Shown piece by piece: positions 29,501 through 36,873 of a stretch of 64,000 nucleotides of DNA. The DNA comes from Pedobacter sp. BAL39 (GTDB lineage Bacteria; Bacteroidota; Bacteroidia; Sphingobacteriales; Sphingobacteriaceae): the NCBI RefSeq assembly GCF_000170795.1, contig NZ_ABCM01000016.1:62001-126000 (forward strand), read 5' to 3'. Within the stretch, counting starts at the first letter, position 1. Every line of letters starts with the position of its first letter. The notes beneath the pieces were generated by a model, which did not search any database, was not told the origin of the DNA, and was given only the letters and a program-made list of their open reading frames with translations. The translations under genes and the position numbers were made by a program.

Positions 29501-30069
29501 ACTTTGAACTCACGGGTCACGTAACCCATGTAGGACACTACCAATGTAGCTCCTTCTTCGGGAATGCTGATGCGAAACTTACCATTCACATCTGTTGAGG
29601 CCGCTACTGCAGCCCCCTTGATTTTTACACTCACACCAATGAGTGTTTCTTTTGTGGCATCATCGTAAACGGTACCGTTCACGATAATCGGAACCGGCTT
29701 GCTGTCTACAACAAGGTATCCTTCTACAATTTTATATTGAAGGTTGGTGTTGGCAAGGATGTGATCTATTGCCTGTTTGATGCTGATCTGTGGCGAAACC
29801 AGCGTAACATTTTTCTTTACGGCTTTGACGGATTGTTCTCTCAAAGAAAACCGGACATTACTTTGCCTGCTGATGGTCATCAAAGCATCGGCAACGGTAA
29901 CGTTCTCCAGCCGTAAGTTGATTTTTTGATCAAGATCCTGGCTCTTTACATCACTGGCAAACAGCATACTCATAAAAGTAAGCTGGGCCACAATAAAGAT
30001 AAACGAGCATTTCATTATAAATTGAATTGAAGGATATTGTTTTGATCCTTTTTGCATATTTTTGAACAT
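26587..30069 (-). CDS. TonB-dependent receptor with N-terminal STN signalling domain
   Basis: 1160 residues. After a signal sequence (about 1-42) comes an STN domain (about 50-125: VTVADALMTISRQSNVRFSL), which in FecA-type receptors passes the ligand signal to FecR. Next are a CarboxypepD_reg-like domain (about 130-215), a plug (about 225-345, with GLGDRSVVGQLNGVRLASSD) and a barrel ending 'EFMMGFTYNLY'. The nearest upstream genes are a FecR and an ECF sigma, so this is the sensor of the locus. The annotated ATG precedes MQKGSKQYPSIQF; an internal ATG at residue 19 (MKCSFIF) is an alternative start. Confidence 0.93.
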   Translation of the reverse strand: MFKNMQKGSKQYPSIQFIMKCSFIFIVAQLTFMSMLFASDVKSQDLDQKINLRLENVTVADALMTISRQSNVRFSLREQSVKAVKKNVTLVSPQISIKQAIDHILANTNLQYKIVEGYLVVDSKPVPIIVNGTVYDDATKETLIGVSVKIKGAAVAASTDVNGKFRISIPEEGATLVVSYMGYVTREFKVTAANSKDLSIHLKASSTQLSEVSVQARRRTNTEVAVLDERKKSAIVQDAISAAQIERTASITTTQALQRVSGVTITDDKYVAIRGLGDRSVVGQLNGVRLASSDPDRSSIPFDLVPASLLDNVTIYKTVTPDKPADAAAGIVELKTKSVPDSMVFNVVMQSGFNSNIGIGGQHNSFYNSDMGFLGTKINDKNLSQDFLNLGTQYKGGLNEIQNMISNSGYSPAVKQEVTRINNIMQGFDPILTTKYKQSPLNQLYSATFGNSYTVFKKHKLGVVAGGNYYRRTTDISGGDIQQYSIYQGVVTGNPQVSSPRNIPNYITPNNLYMGRYQTYKENTGTETLNYGTLLGLTYRFDSRNEISMQYLGSWGGETQATNMYGGYEYTGLPGDVNSTIYSLKQSYRNLNTFNLQGEHKFLSTIYSPKLSYNVSSSKAGQNDPDYRFVTLADYMPRSGGAVGTPTTGVNNGTQYGYSDHLYALSSGYVNGFGAYGIIQAEPNGRRYRNLDETNYNYKADLSIPFKLFGQMQEFKTGVNYLNRDREFTENVLFLPGSNFSSNKSLPLYTVNGNLDRLVSNEIIGIRPQSVGIGEGGSPIGGFLYNSQKSPNNYTGFFETKAGYAMLDLKVNKDLRLTGGLRFESTNIQSAVDTAGVFLDPALTAPGTNIPLTLMSPNSVYKPGYKPYYSLNATYNLKDKMNFRAGFNTTLARPELREITNVFEFDAFQMGLVVGNPNLVNQYTQNLDFRWEWFPNNGEVIAVSVFGKRIENQLYKVFSLKTSGLAATYPEYPTIRFENDPNIGKVWGVEFELVKDLGRVWDPMRNFFIGTNLLLAQSDIKKSPERLEANRSLDRHTPDNSPLFEQAPFSINGWLNYDNKKIGTSLTGTFNMVGERLIQINLTGEPDLYTRPVPMLDFVFSQRLTKRVLFKGYAKNILNPAIETVYANPGTGGTWYGNKYLNRSYHRGGEFMMGFTYNLY

Positions 30070-30103
30070 TACTGATGAATTCGCCGGAAGGCGATGGTCT
30101 GTT

Positions 30104-30133
30104 AAAAATCCCGCACCTGTTCTTCAGGTACGG
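30104..30133 (-). terminator. Hairpin terminator or attenuator upstream of the STN receptor gene
   Basis: On the minus strand CCGTACCTG (30133-30125) pairs with CAGGTGCGG (30119-30111) across a 5-nt loop with one mismatch. A T-run (30108-30104) follows. It stands between the fecR gene (ends 30306) and the receptor start (30069). It may end sigma/fecR transcripts, or attenuate read-through into the receptor operon. Confidence 0.6.
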
Positions 30134-30140
30134 CTAGCTT

Positions 30141-30212
30141 TAAACCGTTAGGACGTCGAAATTCAGACGGTTTAGACATTACATACATTCCCTGCCTTTG
30201 GGTGGGGAATGT
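30141..30212 (-). other. Two further stem-loops in the receptor leader
   Basis: One inverted repeat is TAAACCGT (30141-30148) with ACGGTTTA (30167-30174). A second is ACATTCCC (30185-30192) with GGGAATGT (30205-30212). With the terminator-like hairpin at 30111-30133 and a small TCGCC/GGCGA stem at 30081-30094, four stem-loops follow each other in the 236-bp gap before the receptor. No riboswitch family is recognised. Confidence 0.5.
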
Positions 30213-30305
30213 CTTGTTTAAGTAGCGGGTGTTACATTGTTGTTCCTTTCCTTTATGAATTTGTGGTGATTGATGTAGCAGCGATCTGAATGGTCATCAT
30301 AAATG

Positions 30306-31337
30306 TCATCTGACGATGACATTCCTGTCTTTGATCTGGAACTTGAAATGCGCCGTGGAACTCAACACTTTCATGATTTTATTCAGCGGCATATCGGCTT
30401 GTAAAACCACGGAGATTTTTTCCCCTGATTTCATCTCATTCTGAAAATCAATCCTGATGTCGTACCAGCGCTCCAGGTCGGCAGCAATTTCCTTTAGGGA
30501 TTTGTTATCAAATACCAGACGCGCATTTTTCCATTGCTGTACATCGGTAACTTCAATTTCTCCCAGGACGGGATGTCCGGAGGTATAACTTAATTTCTGC
30601 CCGGGCGTCAACACTGCAAGAGATTGCGGGTGGTTCCCTGCGAAATCATCAACGCGGACTTTTCCTGTGGCCACTTCTACTTCAATAGGTTTATTAGAGA
30701 AAGCAGCCACGCGGAATGATGTGCCGAGCACCGTTGTCCTTACCGTTTGTGTGTGAATAATGAAGGGCTTCTTCGGATTTTTAGTGACCTCAAAAAAGGC
30801 CTCCCCTTCCAGCCTGACCTCCCTGGTACTGTCGGCAAACTGCCTCGGATAAGACAGCTTACTGCCGGCGCCCAGATAAACATGTGATCCATCAGGCAAG
30901 AGCACCTTCGCGCGCTGTCCTTTTGGATTCACCGTCTCCTGATAAACCAAATCCGGCTGTTGTTTAATTGTAGTCAGGTGATTGATTCCATAAGCAGCCA
31001 GGAAGCCGATAACAACAATCCATATCGCTGCGTAAGACAAACGCCTGCGCCAGTTGATCCTGCGGATTACAGGTTCGGCTCCCTGTTCTTCAACATGGGT
31101 AGCCGAAATCTGCTGAGCATCTAACTTAGTGTAGAATTTACCAAGTGCATTGTCCAGATCCAGGTGATCACTCCCCTGCGCTGTCACACCTGACCAGCCT
31201 TCGCTCAGCACTTCATCAAAAAGTGCCTTCGTGCCGGGTAACTTTATCAGCCTGCGCAGTTCCGCCATCTCCTCAGCATTACATTGCTGGTTGATGTACT
31301 TCCTGATCAGGATTTTATTTTTATGCTTTTGATCCAT
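30306..31337 (-). CDS. FecR-family anti-sigma factor
   Basis: 343 residues. The N-terminal cytoplasmic part (about 1-95) is followed by one membrane helix at about 99-117, a FecR domain (about 140-240, with GEAFFEVTKNPKKPFIIHTQ and TVLGTSFRVAAF) and a C-terminal DUF4974-like domain (about 270-342). It is expected to hold the sigma factor encoded 68 bp upstream and to be triggered by the STN receptor encoded downstream. It is the second FecR in the window and is only distantly similar to the first. Confidence 0.94.
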   Translation of the reverse strand: MDQKHKNKILIRKYINQQCNAEEMAELRRLIKLPGTKALFDEVLSEGWSGVTAQGSDHLDLDNALGKFYTKLDAQQISATHVEEQGAEPVIRRINWRRRLSYAAIWIVVIGFLAAYGINHLTTIKQQPDLVYQETVNPKGQRAKVLLPDGSHVYLGAGSKLSYPRQFADSTREVRLEGEAFFEVTKNPKKPFIIHTQTVRTTVLGTSFRVAAFSNKPIEVEVATGKVRVDDFAGNHPQSLAVLTPGQKLSYTSGHPVLGEIEVTDVQQWKNARLVFDNKSLKEIAADLERWYDIRIDFQNEMKSGEKISVVLQADMPLNKIMKVLSSTAHFKFQIKDRNVIVR

Positions 31338-31405
31338 TGATATTGTGCTTCAACAGGTAAAACACATATTTTAATCAATACCACCTACCGGAAATGAAAA
31401 AAATT

Positions 31406-32005
31406 CTAGAAGTGCAATAAGAAAATCATCAACATCAATGTAAGATCCACATGTTCCTTCAGATGTTTACGGAAGAAGCTCAGTGAGGCAACCATATAAT
31501 TCTCTACAGTATTTACGGAAAGATTGAGGTCTTCTGCAATTTCAGAATAAGTTTTATTCTCCTCTCGGCTCATCTGATAAACTTTCCTACGCTGAGGACT
31601 CAGCTCGTTAAGCTTCTGCTGGTAGATTTTTTCCAGGTCACTGCTTTGTAAGGAGTCATAACCAGATCCGGTGTCTGAGGCTGTCGTCTCTTCATTTACA
31701 GCATCCATGGAGACCGTTGCCAGAATTCTCTTGCGGTAATGGTTATAAAGTGCATTTTTGGTAGCCCGGTAAAGATATCCCTGCAGGTCCTGGTCAATGT
31801 AAACGTTACCCTTGTTTTTCCATAAGCCAAGCATCACGTCCATCGCCAGCTCCTCGGCAATAAATGTATTTTTTACACTCTTCAACGCATACCTGTAAAA
31901 TGCAGGATAATATCTTTTGAAAAGAACGTCGTAAGCCTTCGCATCGCCTTCCCGAAATTTATCAACCAGTATCTTATCTGTCAGATCGTCCAATGTTTTG
32001 TGCAT
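31406..32005 (-). CDS. ECF RNA polymerase sigma factor
   Basis: 199 residues. Region 2 is FIAEELAMDVMLGLWKNKGN with LQGYLYRATKNALYNHYRKR. Region 4 is LSPQRRKVYQMSREENKTYS with HTH EIAEDLNLSVNTVENYMVAS. A short hydrophobic C-terminal tail follows. It is the top gene of the fasciclin/TonB locus and should drive it when the STN receptor is engaged. Confidence 0.94.
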   Translation of the reverse strand: MHKTLDDLTDKILVDKFREGDAKAYDVLFKRYYPAFYRYALKSVKNTFIAEELAMDVMLGLWKNKGNVYIDQDLQGYLYRATKNALYNHYRKRILATVSMDAVNEETTASDTGSGYDSLQSSDLEKIYQQKLNELSPQRRKVYQMSREENKTYSEIAEDLNLSVNTVENYMVASLSFFRKHLKEHVDLTLMLMIFLLHF

Positions 32006-32030
32006 ATACCAAGTAGGGAAACTACGTCAG

Positions 32031-32038
32031 CAAAAATA
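32031..32038 (-). promoter_or_regulatory. -7 box of the ECF sigma gene promoter
   Basis: On the minus strand TATTTTTG (32038-32031) matches TAnnTTTG exactly and lies 26 bp upstream of the ATG at 32005, leaving a leader of about 20 nt. The -33 region (TTAATAT) is a poor match, so the call rests mainly on the -7 box. Confidence 0.5.
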
Positions 32039-32206
32039 GAACGATAACAACCTCCGTATATTAACAGAATATTAAGTTACAAATTCGCATCAAAACTTAT
32101 TACAGCCCCTACTGTTAATCTAAAAATACCCCATCCCTGCCAGCTCTTAGAAAGGGCTTGAAATAAAAAGAACGTGGGCTACTGAAGCGGGTGGAATTGA
32201 ATTTGG

Positions 32207-32257
32207 TTGAAATGAACAGTAAATTGAAATGAATAGTAAATTGAAATGAACAGGAAG
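32207..32257 (+). repeat. Three 17-bp tandem repeats carrying start codons
   Basis: The copies TTGAAATGAACAGTAAA (32207-32223), TTGAAATGAATAGTAAA (32224-32240) and TTGAAATGAACAGGAAG (32241-32257) are head to tail. Each contains an ATG. The first two open six-codon frames, MNSKLK, whose TGA stop overlaps the next ATG as ATGA. The third ATG (32246) starts the 69-residue gene. The array looks like a duplication of the gene's own translation start. Confidence 0.85.
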
Positions 32258-32455
32258 AAAGCTAAAGCAAAAGATCAGGAGAGGATTGCTCAAGGTCCCT
32301 CAGGAAAGCATGTTGATGTCGAAGCAATCGACAGATCGTCCAACCTTTATCCCCTTGATGAGCACTCCCAATCATCAAATCGTCAGACGAAACCCGACGA
32401 GGAGGATCTGGGAATCAATTCTGACGGCACAAACCCTGGCACTGAATATGGCTAG
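32246..32455 (+). CDS. Small charged hypothetical protein
   Basis: 69 residues, hydrophilic and low complexity: a Lys-rich start (MNRKKAKAKDQERIAQ), then Asp/Ser/Asn-rich sequence, no membrane segment. No family recognised. It is probably intrinsically disordered, like many small stress-linked proteins of soil Bacteroidota. Its start lies in the third copy of a 17-bp tandem repeat. An overlapping frame at 32286-32507 is less convincing because it lacks this start context. Confidence 0.6.
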   Translation: MNRKKAKAKDQERIAQGPSGKHVDVEAIDRSSNLYPLDEHSQSSNRQTKPDEEDLGINSDGTNPGTEYG

Positions 32456-32522
32456 GCCTCCGGCCTCAGCAAGCGATTCCCCAATCTGCAACAAAACAAA
32501 AAAATAAAAACATTCCCCAGAC

Positions 32523-32636
32523 ATGCTTGTTGGGCATGTAATGAATTTATTTAAGAAACATAGCCTTGATCTCCTCGTACTGACTACAATGATTGCCATT
32601 CTCTGGATGCTGTTTAATGGTTTAATCATCCCCTAA
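32523..32636 (+). CDS. Very small single-pass membrane protein
   Basis: 37 residues from ATG 32523, or 31 from the in-frame ATG 32541 (MNLFKKHSLDLLVLTTMIAI). A basic N-terminus (KKH) is followed by one clear hydrophobic helix, LLVLTTMIAILWMLFNGLII, and the stop. This is the usual layout of tiny inner-membrane proteins. It sits between two other small plus-strand genes. No homologue is recalled. Confidence 0.5.
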   Translation: MLVGHVMNLFKKHSLDLLVLTTMIAILWMLFNGLIIP

Positions 32637-32742
32637 GCCGGCGGCCCGGTACGGACCGGAAACTTTTCATGCTAAATAATAGTAAATCCTGCATACACTG
32701 GCCTGAAAATTGATTTCAGATGTTATACAAATACCTACACCT

Positions 32743-33078
32743 ATGCAAACCGATTTAGAATGTCTCCTATTCCTGGAAAACAGTACCGTTTCCATTATGG
32801 AAATCAAATGTCAAGGTCAGATCAAATGGCTTCAGGTCAATAATGCCAATATGCAGGTGACTCCACTGTCTGAGCAGTCTGCCGACAGCTCCCGGGAGGT
32901 GCAGGAGCGTTTTTTCGATCTGGGATATCTTAAATTCAACACACAATCAGGCATCTTCATCGAGAAATACAACTCTGCACAACACAACCTGTCCCTAAGG
33001 GGCGAAAGCGATGTGCCGGTTCCATACCTGATCGCAATTGACGAATTTTTAAATGGCAGGTTACAATTGTGTAGCTAA
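32743..33078 (+). CDS. Hypothetical cytosolic protein
   Basis: 111 residues from ATG 32743; a TTG 33 bp upstream would add 11 residues of low quality. The sequence is mixed alpha/beta: MQTDLECLLFLENSTVSIME, then a central ERFFDLGYLKFNTQSGIFIE and a closing YLIAIDEFLNGRLQLCS. There is no signal peptide or membrane helix. I do not recognise the family. It is flanked by small genes in the same direction. Confidence 0.65.
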   Translation: MQTDLECLLFLENSTVSIMEIKCQGQIKWLQVNNANMQVTPLSEQSADSSREVQERFFDLGYLKFNTQSGIFIEKYNSAQHNLSLRGESDVPVPYLIAIDEFLNGRLQLCS

Positions 33079-33180
33079 ACCGGGTGCAACTTCATCAAGT
33101 TTGTCAAAGCAAAGCACAATAATATTAAACATTTACAATTTACAACTGTTAATCATTCATATTAAATCACTTACAAGACT

Positions 33181-33363
33181 ATGGGATTATTCAAAACCGC
33201 ATTAATTGGCGCCGCAGTATACGGTGCTGTTAAATATCTGACAAAAAAAGACGTCAATGGCCGCTCAGTAATAGACGACCTGAAAGAAAAAGCACCGGAA
33301 TGGATTGAAAAGGCTAAAGCCGCAAAAAATGACCTGACGGATCGGGCCACACAGGGCTATTAG
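33181..33363 (+). CDS. Small YtxH-like protein
   Basis: 60 residues: a short hydrophobic N-terminal segment (GLFKTALIGAAVYGAVKYLT) then an amphipathic Lys/Ala-rich helix (EWIEKAKAAKNDLTDRATQG). This is like the small YtxH/CsbD-type general-stress proteins, but I cannot assign it firmly. It is the last gene before a strong bidirectional terminator. Confidence 0.75.
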   Translation: MGLFKTALIGAAVYGAVKYLTKKDVNGRSVIDDLKEKAPEWIEKAKAAKNDLTDRATQGY

Positions 33364-33401
33364 CATCCATATCAATACGCCAATAGCTCATTACATTTCA
33401 T

Positions 33402-33441
33402 AAAAAAGCTGCGCCAAATGATAAATTGGCGCAGCTTTTTT
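33402..33441. terminator. Strong bidirectional terminator
   Basis: AAAAAAGCTGCGCCAA (33402-33417) and TTGGCGCAGCTTTTTT (33426-33441) form a perfect 16-bp stem with an 8-nt loop and A/T tails on both sides. It serves the YtxH-like gene on the plus strand and the DNA ligase gene on the minus strand. Confidence 0.93.
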
Positions 33442-33468
33442 ATGTTTTTTTCAATGGTGCGGTGGTGA

Positions 33469-36195
33469 TTATGCTTCTCCAAATACCTGCTTCGCTTTTT
33501 TTACAGCCTTCTCCAGGTCGATACCCTTACCCAGCACACCTTTAAACAGGTCACCTTTTTTCTTCAGCCGTTCAAGGGCATTAAAAATGGTGAAGTCCGT
33601 CATCTTCAAGCCTGGTTTCAGCTCCTCCCACAGCAATGGCATAGAAACCGTTGCCCCGGGTTTCGGACGCAGCGAGTATGGTCCGGCGATGGTTGCTCCC
33701 GGCCGGTTCTGCAGAAAGTCAAGGTACATCTTACCCTTACGGCTAGCGACCGTCCTTTCCAGTGTGGTAAAATCGGGCAGCCGCTGCTGCACCAGGCTCA
33801 CAATGATCTTTGCAAACATCTGGGATTGGTCATAGCTGTATTTCGCCCCGAGGGGGATGTAAATGTGTATCCCTGTTGAGCCGGATGTTTTGCAGAAGCT
33901 GGGGATTTCCATCTGATCACAGATGTCCTTAACCGTCAGCGCAGCTTCAATCACCTGGTCAAAACTTTGTTTGTCGGGGTCCAGGTCAATTACACAATAA
34001 TCGGGATGATCCGGAGATGCCGCTCTGCTGAACCAGGGGTTCATCTCGATGCAGCCCAAAGAGGCCATCCACAATAAAGCAGCCTCGTCGTTGCCGAGCA
34101 GGTATTCTTTGGCCTCTCCATCATCGGTTTTGTAGGGAAAGGTTTCCGCCCATTCCGGTGCCTTTCCCTTGACATCCTTCTGGTAAAATCCCTTCCCTTT
34201 AATCCCTCCGGGATACCTGTTCAACGACATCGGCCTGTCCTTTAAATAAGGGACGATATATTCCGCCACTTGATAGTAATAGTTGAAGAGGTCACGTTTT
34301 GTCACACCATCCTCCGGCCAGTACACCTTACTGAGGTGCGTGAACTTCAGCTCATGCCCTTTGATCTTGCGGGTTTGGGTTTCATCTTTGGGGTTCAGTA
34401 AGGTCTTCCTTGCGGTCGCCTTTGGTGGCCGGACAGCCTTGGCATGTTCGGCATCGGCTTTGAGGGATGCCTTGGGAACATCCAGGTCGACGACCGCAGC
34501 TTTACTCTCCGCAGCTACCTCCCGAACGACTTCCTTTGCCTGTTTATCTTCCCTCATCCCTTTGAACGAGGGATGCCTGAATACACCATCCGCGGTGATC
34601 TCCGTGAATGATACCTCTGCCACCAGCTCAGGCTCCAGCCAGGTCGCTTTTGCTTTTGGCGGATCGGGCCTGAACCGGGAAGGCTTATTGACATCAGGAA
34701 CTTCCTCAAAAGGGCTTTTCCGGATCACCAACGGCTTAAACTGCGTCATCATTTCCTGTTGTTGTTTCTGGTTAAATCCGGTGCCCACCTTACCTACGTA
34801 TTGCAGTTTGCCATTTTCATATACCCCCAGCAGAAGCGAACTAAAGGCTTTCGCGGTATCCGCATTTTTAGTATAGCCCCCGATCACGACCTCCTGACGC
34901 TTCTGGACCTTGATTTTCAACCAGTCGGAAGACCTGTTGCTGGTAACGTAGACGCTATCGGCCTTCTTCGCGATGATGCCCTCCATCCCCATCTTTTGTG
35001 CAGCGGCGAAAAAGGCTGTTCCCTTTGCTTCAAACACCTGGCTCAACCGGATGCGGTCATCATCCGCAGGAAGCACCTTTGCAAGAATTGCCTGTCGCTG
35101 CTTCAGTGGCAGCTCCCTCAGGTCCCTCCCTTCATACCAGAGCAAGTCAAACACATAGTAGGCAAGGTCGCCATCTGCCTCACTCCTCCAGTTCTGCAGA
35201 TCGCCAAAACTGGACAGTCCTTTTTTGTCGAGCACAACAATCTCACCATCCACTACCATATCCATCTTCCAGCCTTGCATGAGTTCATAGATGGGATAGA
35301 AACGCTCATTGAACTGTTTATTGTTGCGGGAAAGCAACTGCACATCACCGTTTTTCAGTGAAAAGCCCAGTGCCCTGTAACCATCCCATTTCACCTCGTA
35401 GAGCCAGTCGTCCTTGTCGAACGGCGCGTCCACAAGTGTCGCGAGCATGGGCTTGATGCCGATCGGAATTTTTCCCTTTGGTGCCTTTTTCAGCAATGCC
35501 TTAATGTCCGCAGGAACATTTGTAACAGTTACCCCTCTTGCTTTTTCGAGATCAGCCTCTTTTCCTTCCTGCAAGTGCTTCAGCTCCTTTTCTTCACCAT
35601 CCTTCCACACCTTGTCGCTGCTTTTCTCCATTTTGTCAATGGTCTTTCCCGACAATACAGACTTGTCTTTTTTTGTGATGTCGGTAGTGGACGCATATTT
35701 ATCTTTATGTTTGATGAGGAGCCAGCTGTTCTCCCCCATACCGTTGGTTCTGACCAGGGCAAATTCGCCCTTTAGCTTTTCACCGTGCAGTACGACCTTC
35801 AGCGATCCTGCTTTCAGCTGGTCCCGCAGGTATTTGTCCTGGGCCATTTTACCTTTGATCTTTTCTATGGGCTCGTAGGTACCCTCATCCCACACAATCA
35901 CAGTTCCCCCTCCATACTCCCCTTTAGGGATGATGCCTTCAAAATTTTTATAGTCGTAGGGATGATCCTCCACCATCATGGCCAGCCGCTTTGCAGAAGG
36001 GTCTGTGGAGGGGCCTTTAGGAACGGCCCAGCTTTTCAGCACCCCATCCATCTCCAGCCGGAAATCATAATGCAGGCGGGATGCATCATGCTTCTGAATC
36101 ACAAAATGTAACTTTTTATCATCCTCAGACCGACCGGCGCTGGGTTCCGCTGTTTTCTTGAAATCGCGTTTCTGCTTATATTCTTGTAGTCCCAT
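33469..36195 (-). CDS. ligD: ATP-dependent DNA ligase D (non-homologous end joining)
   Basis: 908 residues with the three LigD modules in the order phosphoesterase, ligase, polymerase. The 3'-phosphoesterase (about 28-185) has FVIQKHDASRLHYDFRLEMD. The ATP ligase has its nucleotidylation motif KWDG at 269-272 and an OB fold to about 560. The AEP-type polymerase/primase (about 635-895) has YYYQVAEYIVPYLKDRPMSL and the metal-binding VIDLDPDK. A Lys/Ala-rich linker (about 570-625) joins ligase and polymerase. LigD repairs double-strand breaks with Ku; no ku gene is in this window. Confidence 0.96.
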   Translation of the reverse strand: MGLQEYKQKRDFKKTAEPSAGRSEDDKKLHFVIQKHDASRLHYDFRLEMDGVLKSWAVPKGPSTDPSAKRLAMMVEDHPYDYKNFEGIIPKGEYGGGTVIVWDEGTYEPIEKIKGKMAQDKYLRDQLKAGSLKVVLHGEKLKGEFALVRTNGMGENSWLLIKHKDKYASTTDITKKDKSVLSGKTIDKMEKSSDKVWKDGEEKELKHLQEGKEADLEKARGVTVTNVPADIKALLKKAPKGKIPIGIKPMLATLVDAPFDKDDWLYEVKWDGYRALGFSLKNGDVQLLSRNNKQFNERFYPIYELMQGWKMDMVVDGEIVVLDKKGLSSFGDLQNWRSEADGDLAYYVFDLLWYEGRDLRELPLKQRQAILAKVLPADDDRIRLSQVFEAKGTAFFAAAQKMGMEGIIAKKADSVYVTSNRSSDWLKIKVQKRQEVVIGGYTKNADTAKAFSSLLLGVYENGKLQYVGKVGTGFNQKQQQEMMTQFKPLVIRKSPFEEVPDVNKPSRFRPDPPKAKATWLEPELVAEVSFTEITADGVFRHPSFKGMREDKQAKEVVREVAAESKAAVVDLDVPKASLKADAEHAKAVRPPKATARKTLLNPKDETQTRKIKGHELKFTHLSKVYWPEDGVTKRDLFNYYYQVAEYIVPYLKDRPMSLNRYPGGIKGKGFYQKDVKGKAPEWAETFPYKTDDGEAKEYLLGNDEAALLWMASLGCIEMNPWFSRAASPDHPDYCVIDLDPDKQSFDQVIEAALTVKDICDQMEIPSFCKTSGSTGIHIYIPLGAKYSYDQSQMFAKIIVSLVQQRLPDFTTLERTVASRKGKMYLDFLQNRPGATIAGPYSLRPKPGATVSMPLLWEELKPGLKMTDFTIFNALERLKKKGDLFKGVLGKGIDLEKAVKKAKQVFGEA

Positions 36196-36265
36196 AACAA
36201 TTAGAATAATAGCAAGACAACACCTGTATTTTAGAATAGTTTTCTATCAATACTACGATGCGATC

Positions 36266-36661
36266 TTAGGGCAAATCTGCCTTGTGACCACGCATGGCTT
36301 TCTCCACCTGCCTCACGAGCTCATCCAGATCAAAGGGTTTGGGAAGGTATCCATTGCAGCCAATCTCCGCGAGGGGAAGCTCATCACTAGCCAATCCTGA
36401 GCAGATGATGACCGGTACAGGCTGTGTAGTTTTGTCCTGCTTGATCTGGCGACAAAGCTCACCGCCATTCGTTGTGGGGAGCAGATAATCCATCAGCACC
36501 ACCCATGGCTGGATCTGCCGCACCAGTGGAACAATATCCCGGGCATCATTCAGTGTCACCACCTCATAGCCTACTTCGTTAAAAATCTCTTTTAAAATAG
36601 TGGTCAGCTCGTGATCATCTTCCACAACAAGAATTCTGGCCCTTTGAGTCATTGCCTGCAT
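36266..36661 (-). CDS. Single-domain response regulator
   Basis: 131 residues, all receiver domain: acidic pocket VVEDD at 12-16, phospho-acceptor Asp58 in VVLMDYL, Thr/Ser position in IICSGLAS and conserved Lys in GYLPKPFD. There is no output domain, so it probably acts as a phosphate shuttle or by protein contact. The first ATG is at 36661, with an alternative three codons on (MTQRARIL). It lies 192 bp downstream of a hybrid histidine kinase in the same orientation, a plausible partner. Confidence 0.93.
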   Translation of the reverse strand: MQAMTQRARILVVEDDHELTTILKEIFNEVGYEVVTLNDARDIVPLVRQIQPWVVLMDYLLPTTNGGELCRQIKQDKTTQPVPVIICSGLASDELPLAEIGCNGYLPKPFDLDELVRQVEKAMRGHKADLP

Positions 36662-36782
36662 CAGTTAAAATTATTTGGATACTGATATAACAATTTATCG
36701 GGGGCAGGGTTTTATTTATCCTCAATCAACCTCATATCCACCAATCAGGTGTCGTCACTAAAAATAAAAGCCACAAAAAATT

Positions 36783-36811
36783 TTGCACAACAAATTATGT
36801 TGTTACCTTTG
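36783..36811 (+). promoter_or_regulatory. Bacteroidota promoter on the plus strand, with internal palindrome
   Basis: -33 TTG (36783-36785, in a TTTTG run), 18-bp spacer, and a perfect -7 TACCTTTG (36804-36811). The spacer contains the inverted repeat ACAACA-AATTA-TGTTGT (36787-36803), a possible operator. No gene follows on this strand; the next landmark is a terminator about 25 bp on. Confidence 0.6.
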
Positions 36812-36817
36812 TACCCG

Positions 36818-36873
36818 AGAGCGTTAATTTAAGACGGGGATAGTCACTAGTGATTATTCCCGTTTTTCTTTTT
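36818..36873 (+). ncRNA. Candidate small RNA of about 55 nt
   Basis: It starts about 7 nt after the -7 box TACCTTTG and ends at a strong hairpin, 36834-36863, in which ACGGGGATA pairs with TATTCCCGT (one G-T wobble) around the inner palindrome TCACTAGTGA. The T-rich tail TTTTTCTTTTT (36863-36873) follows. The RNA would be antisense to the last codons of the histidine kinase gene. It is not coding. No known RNA family is recognised; the ends are estimates. Confidence 0.45.

Noticed and set aside
34283..35361. Several open frames of about 140-200 codons opposite ligD
   Set aside because: They mirror the ligase frame in GC-biased positions and show no protein features.
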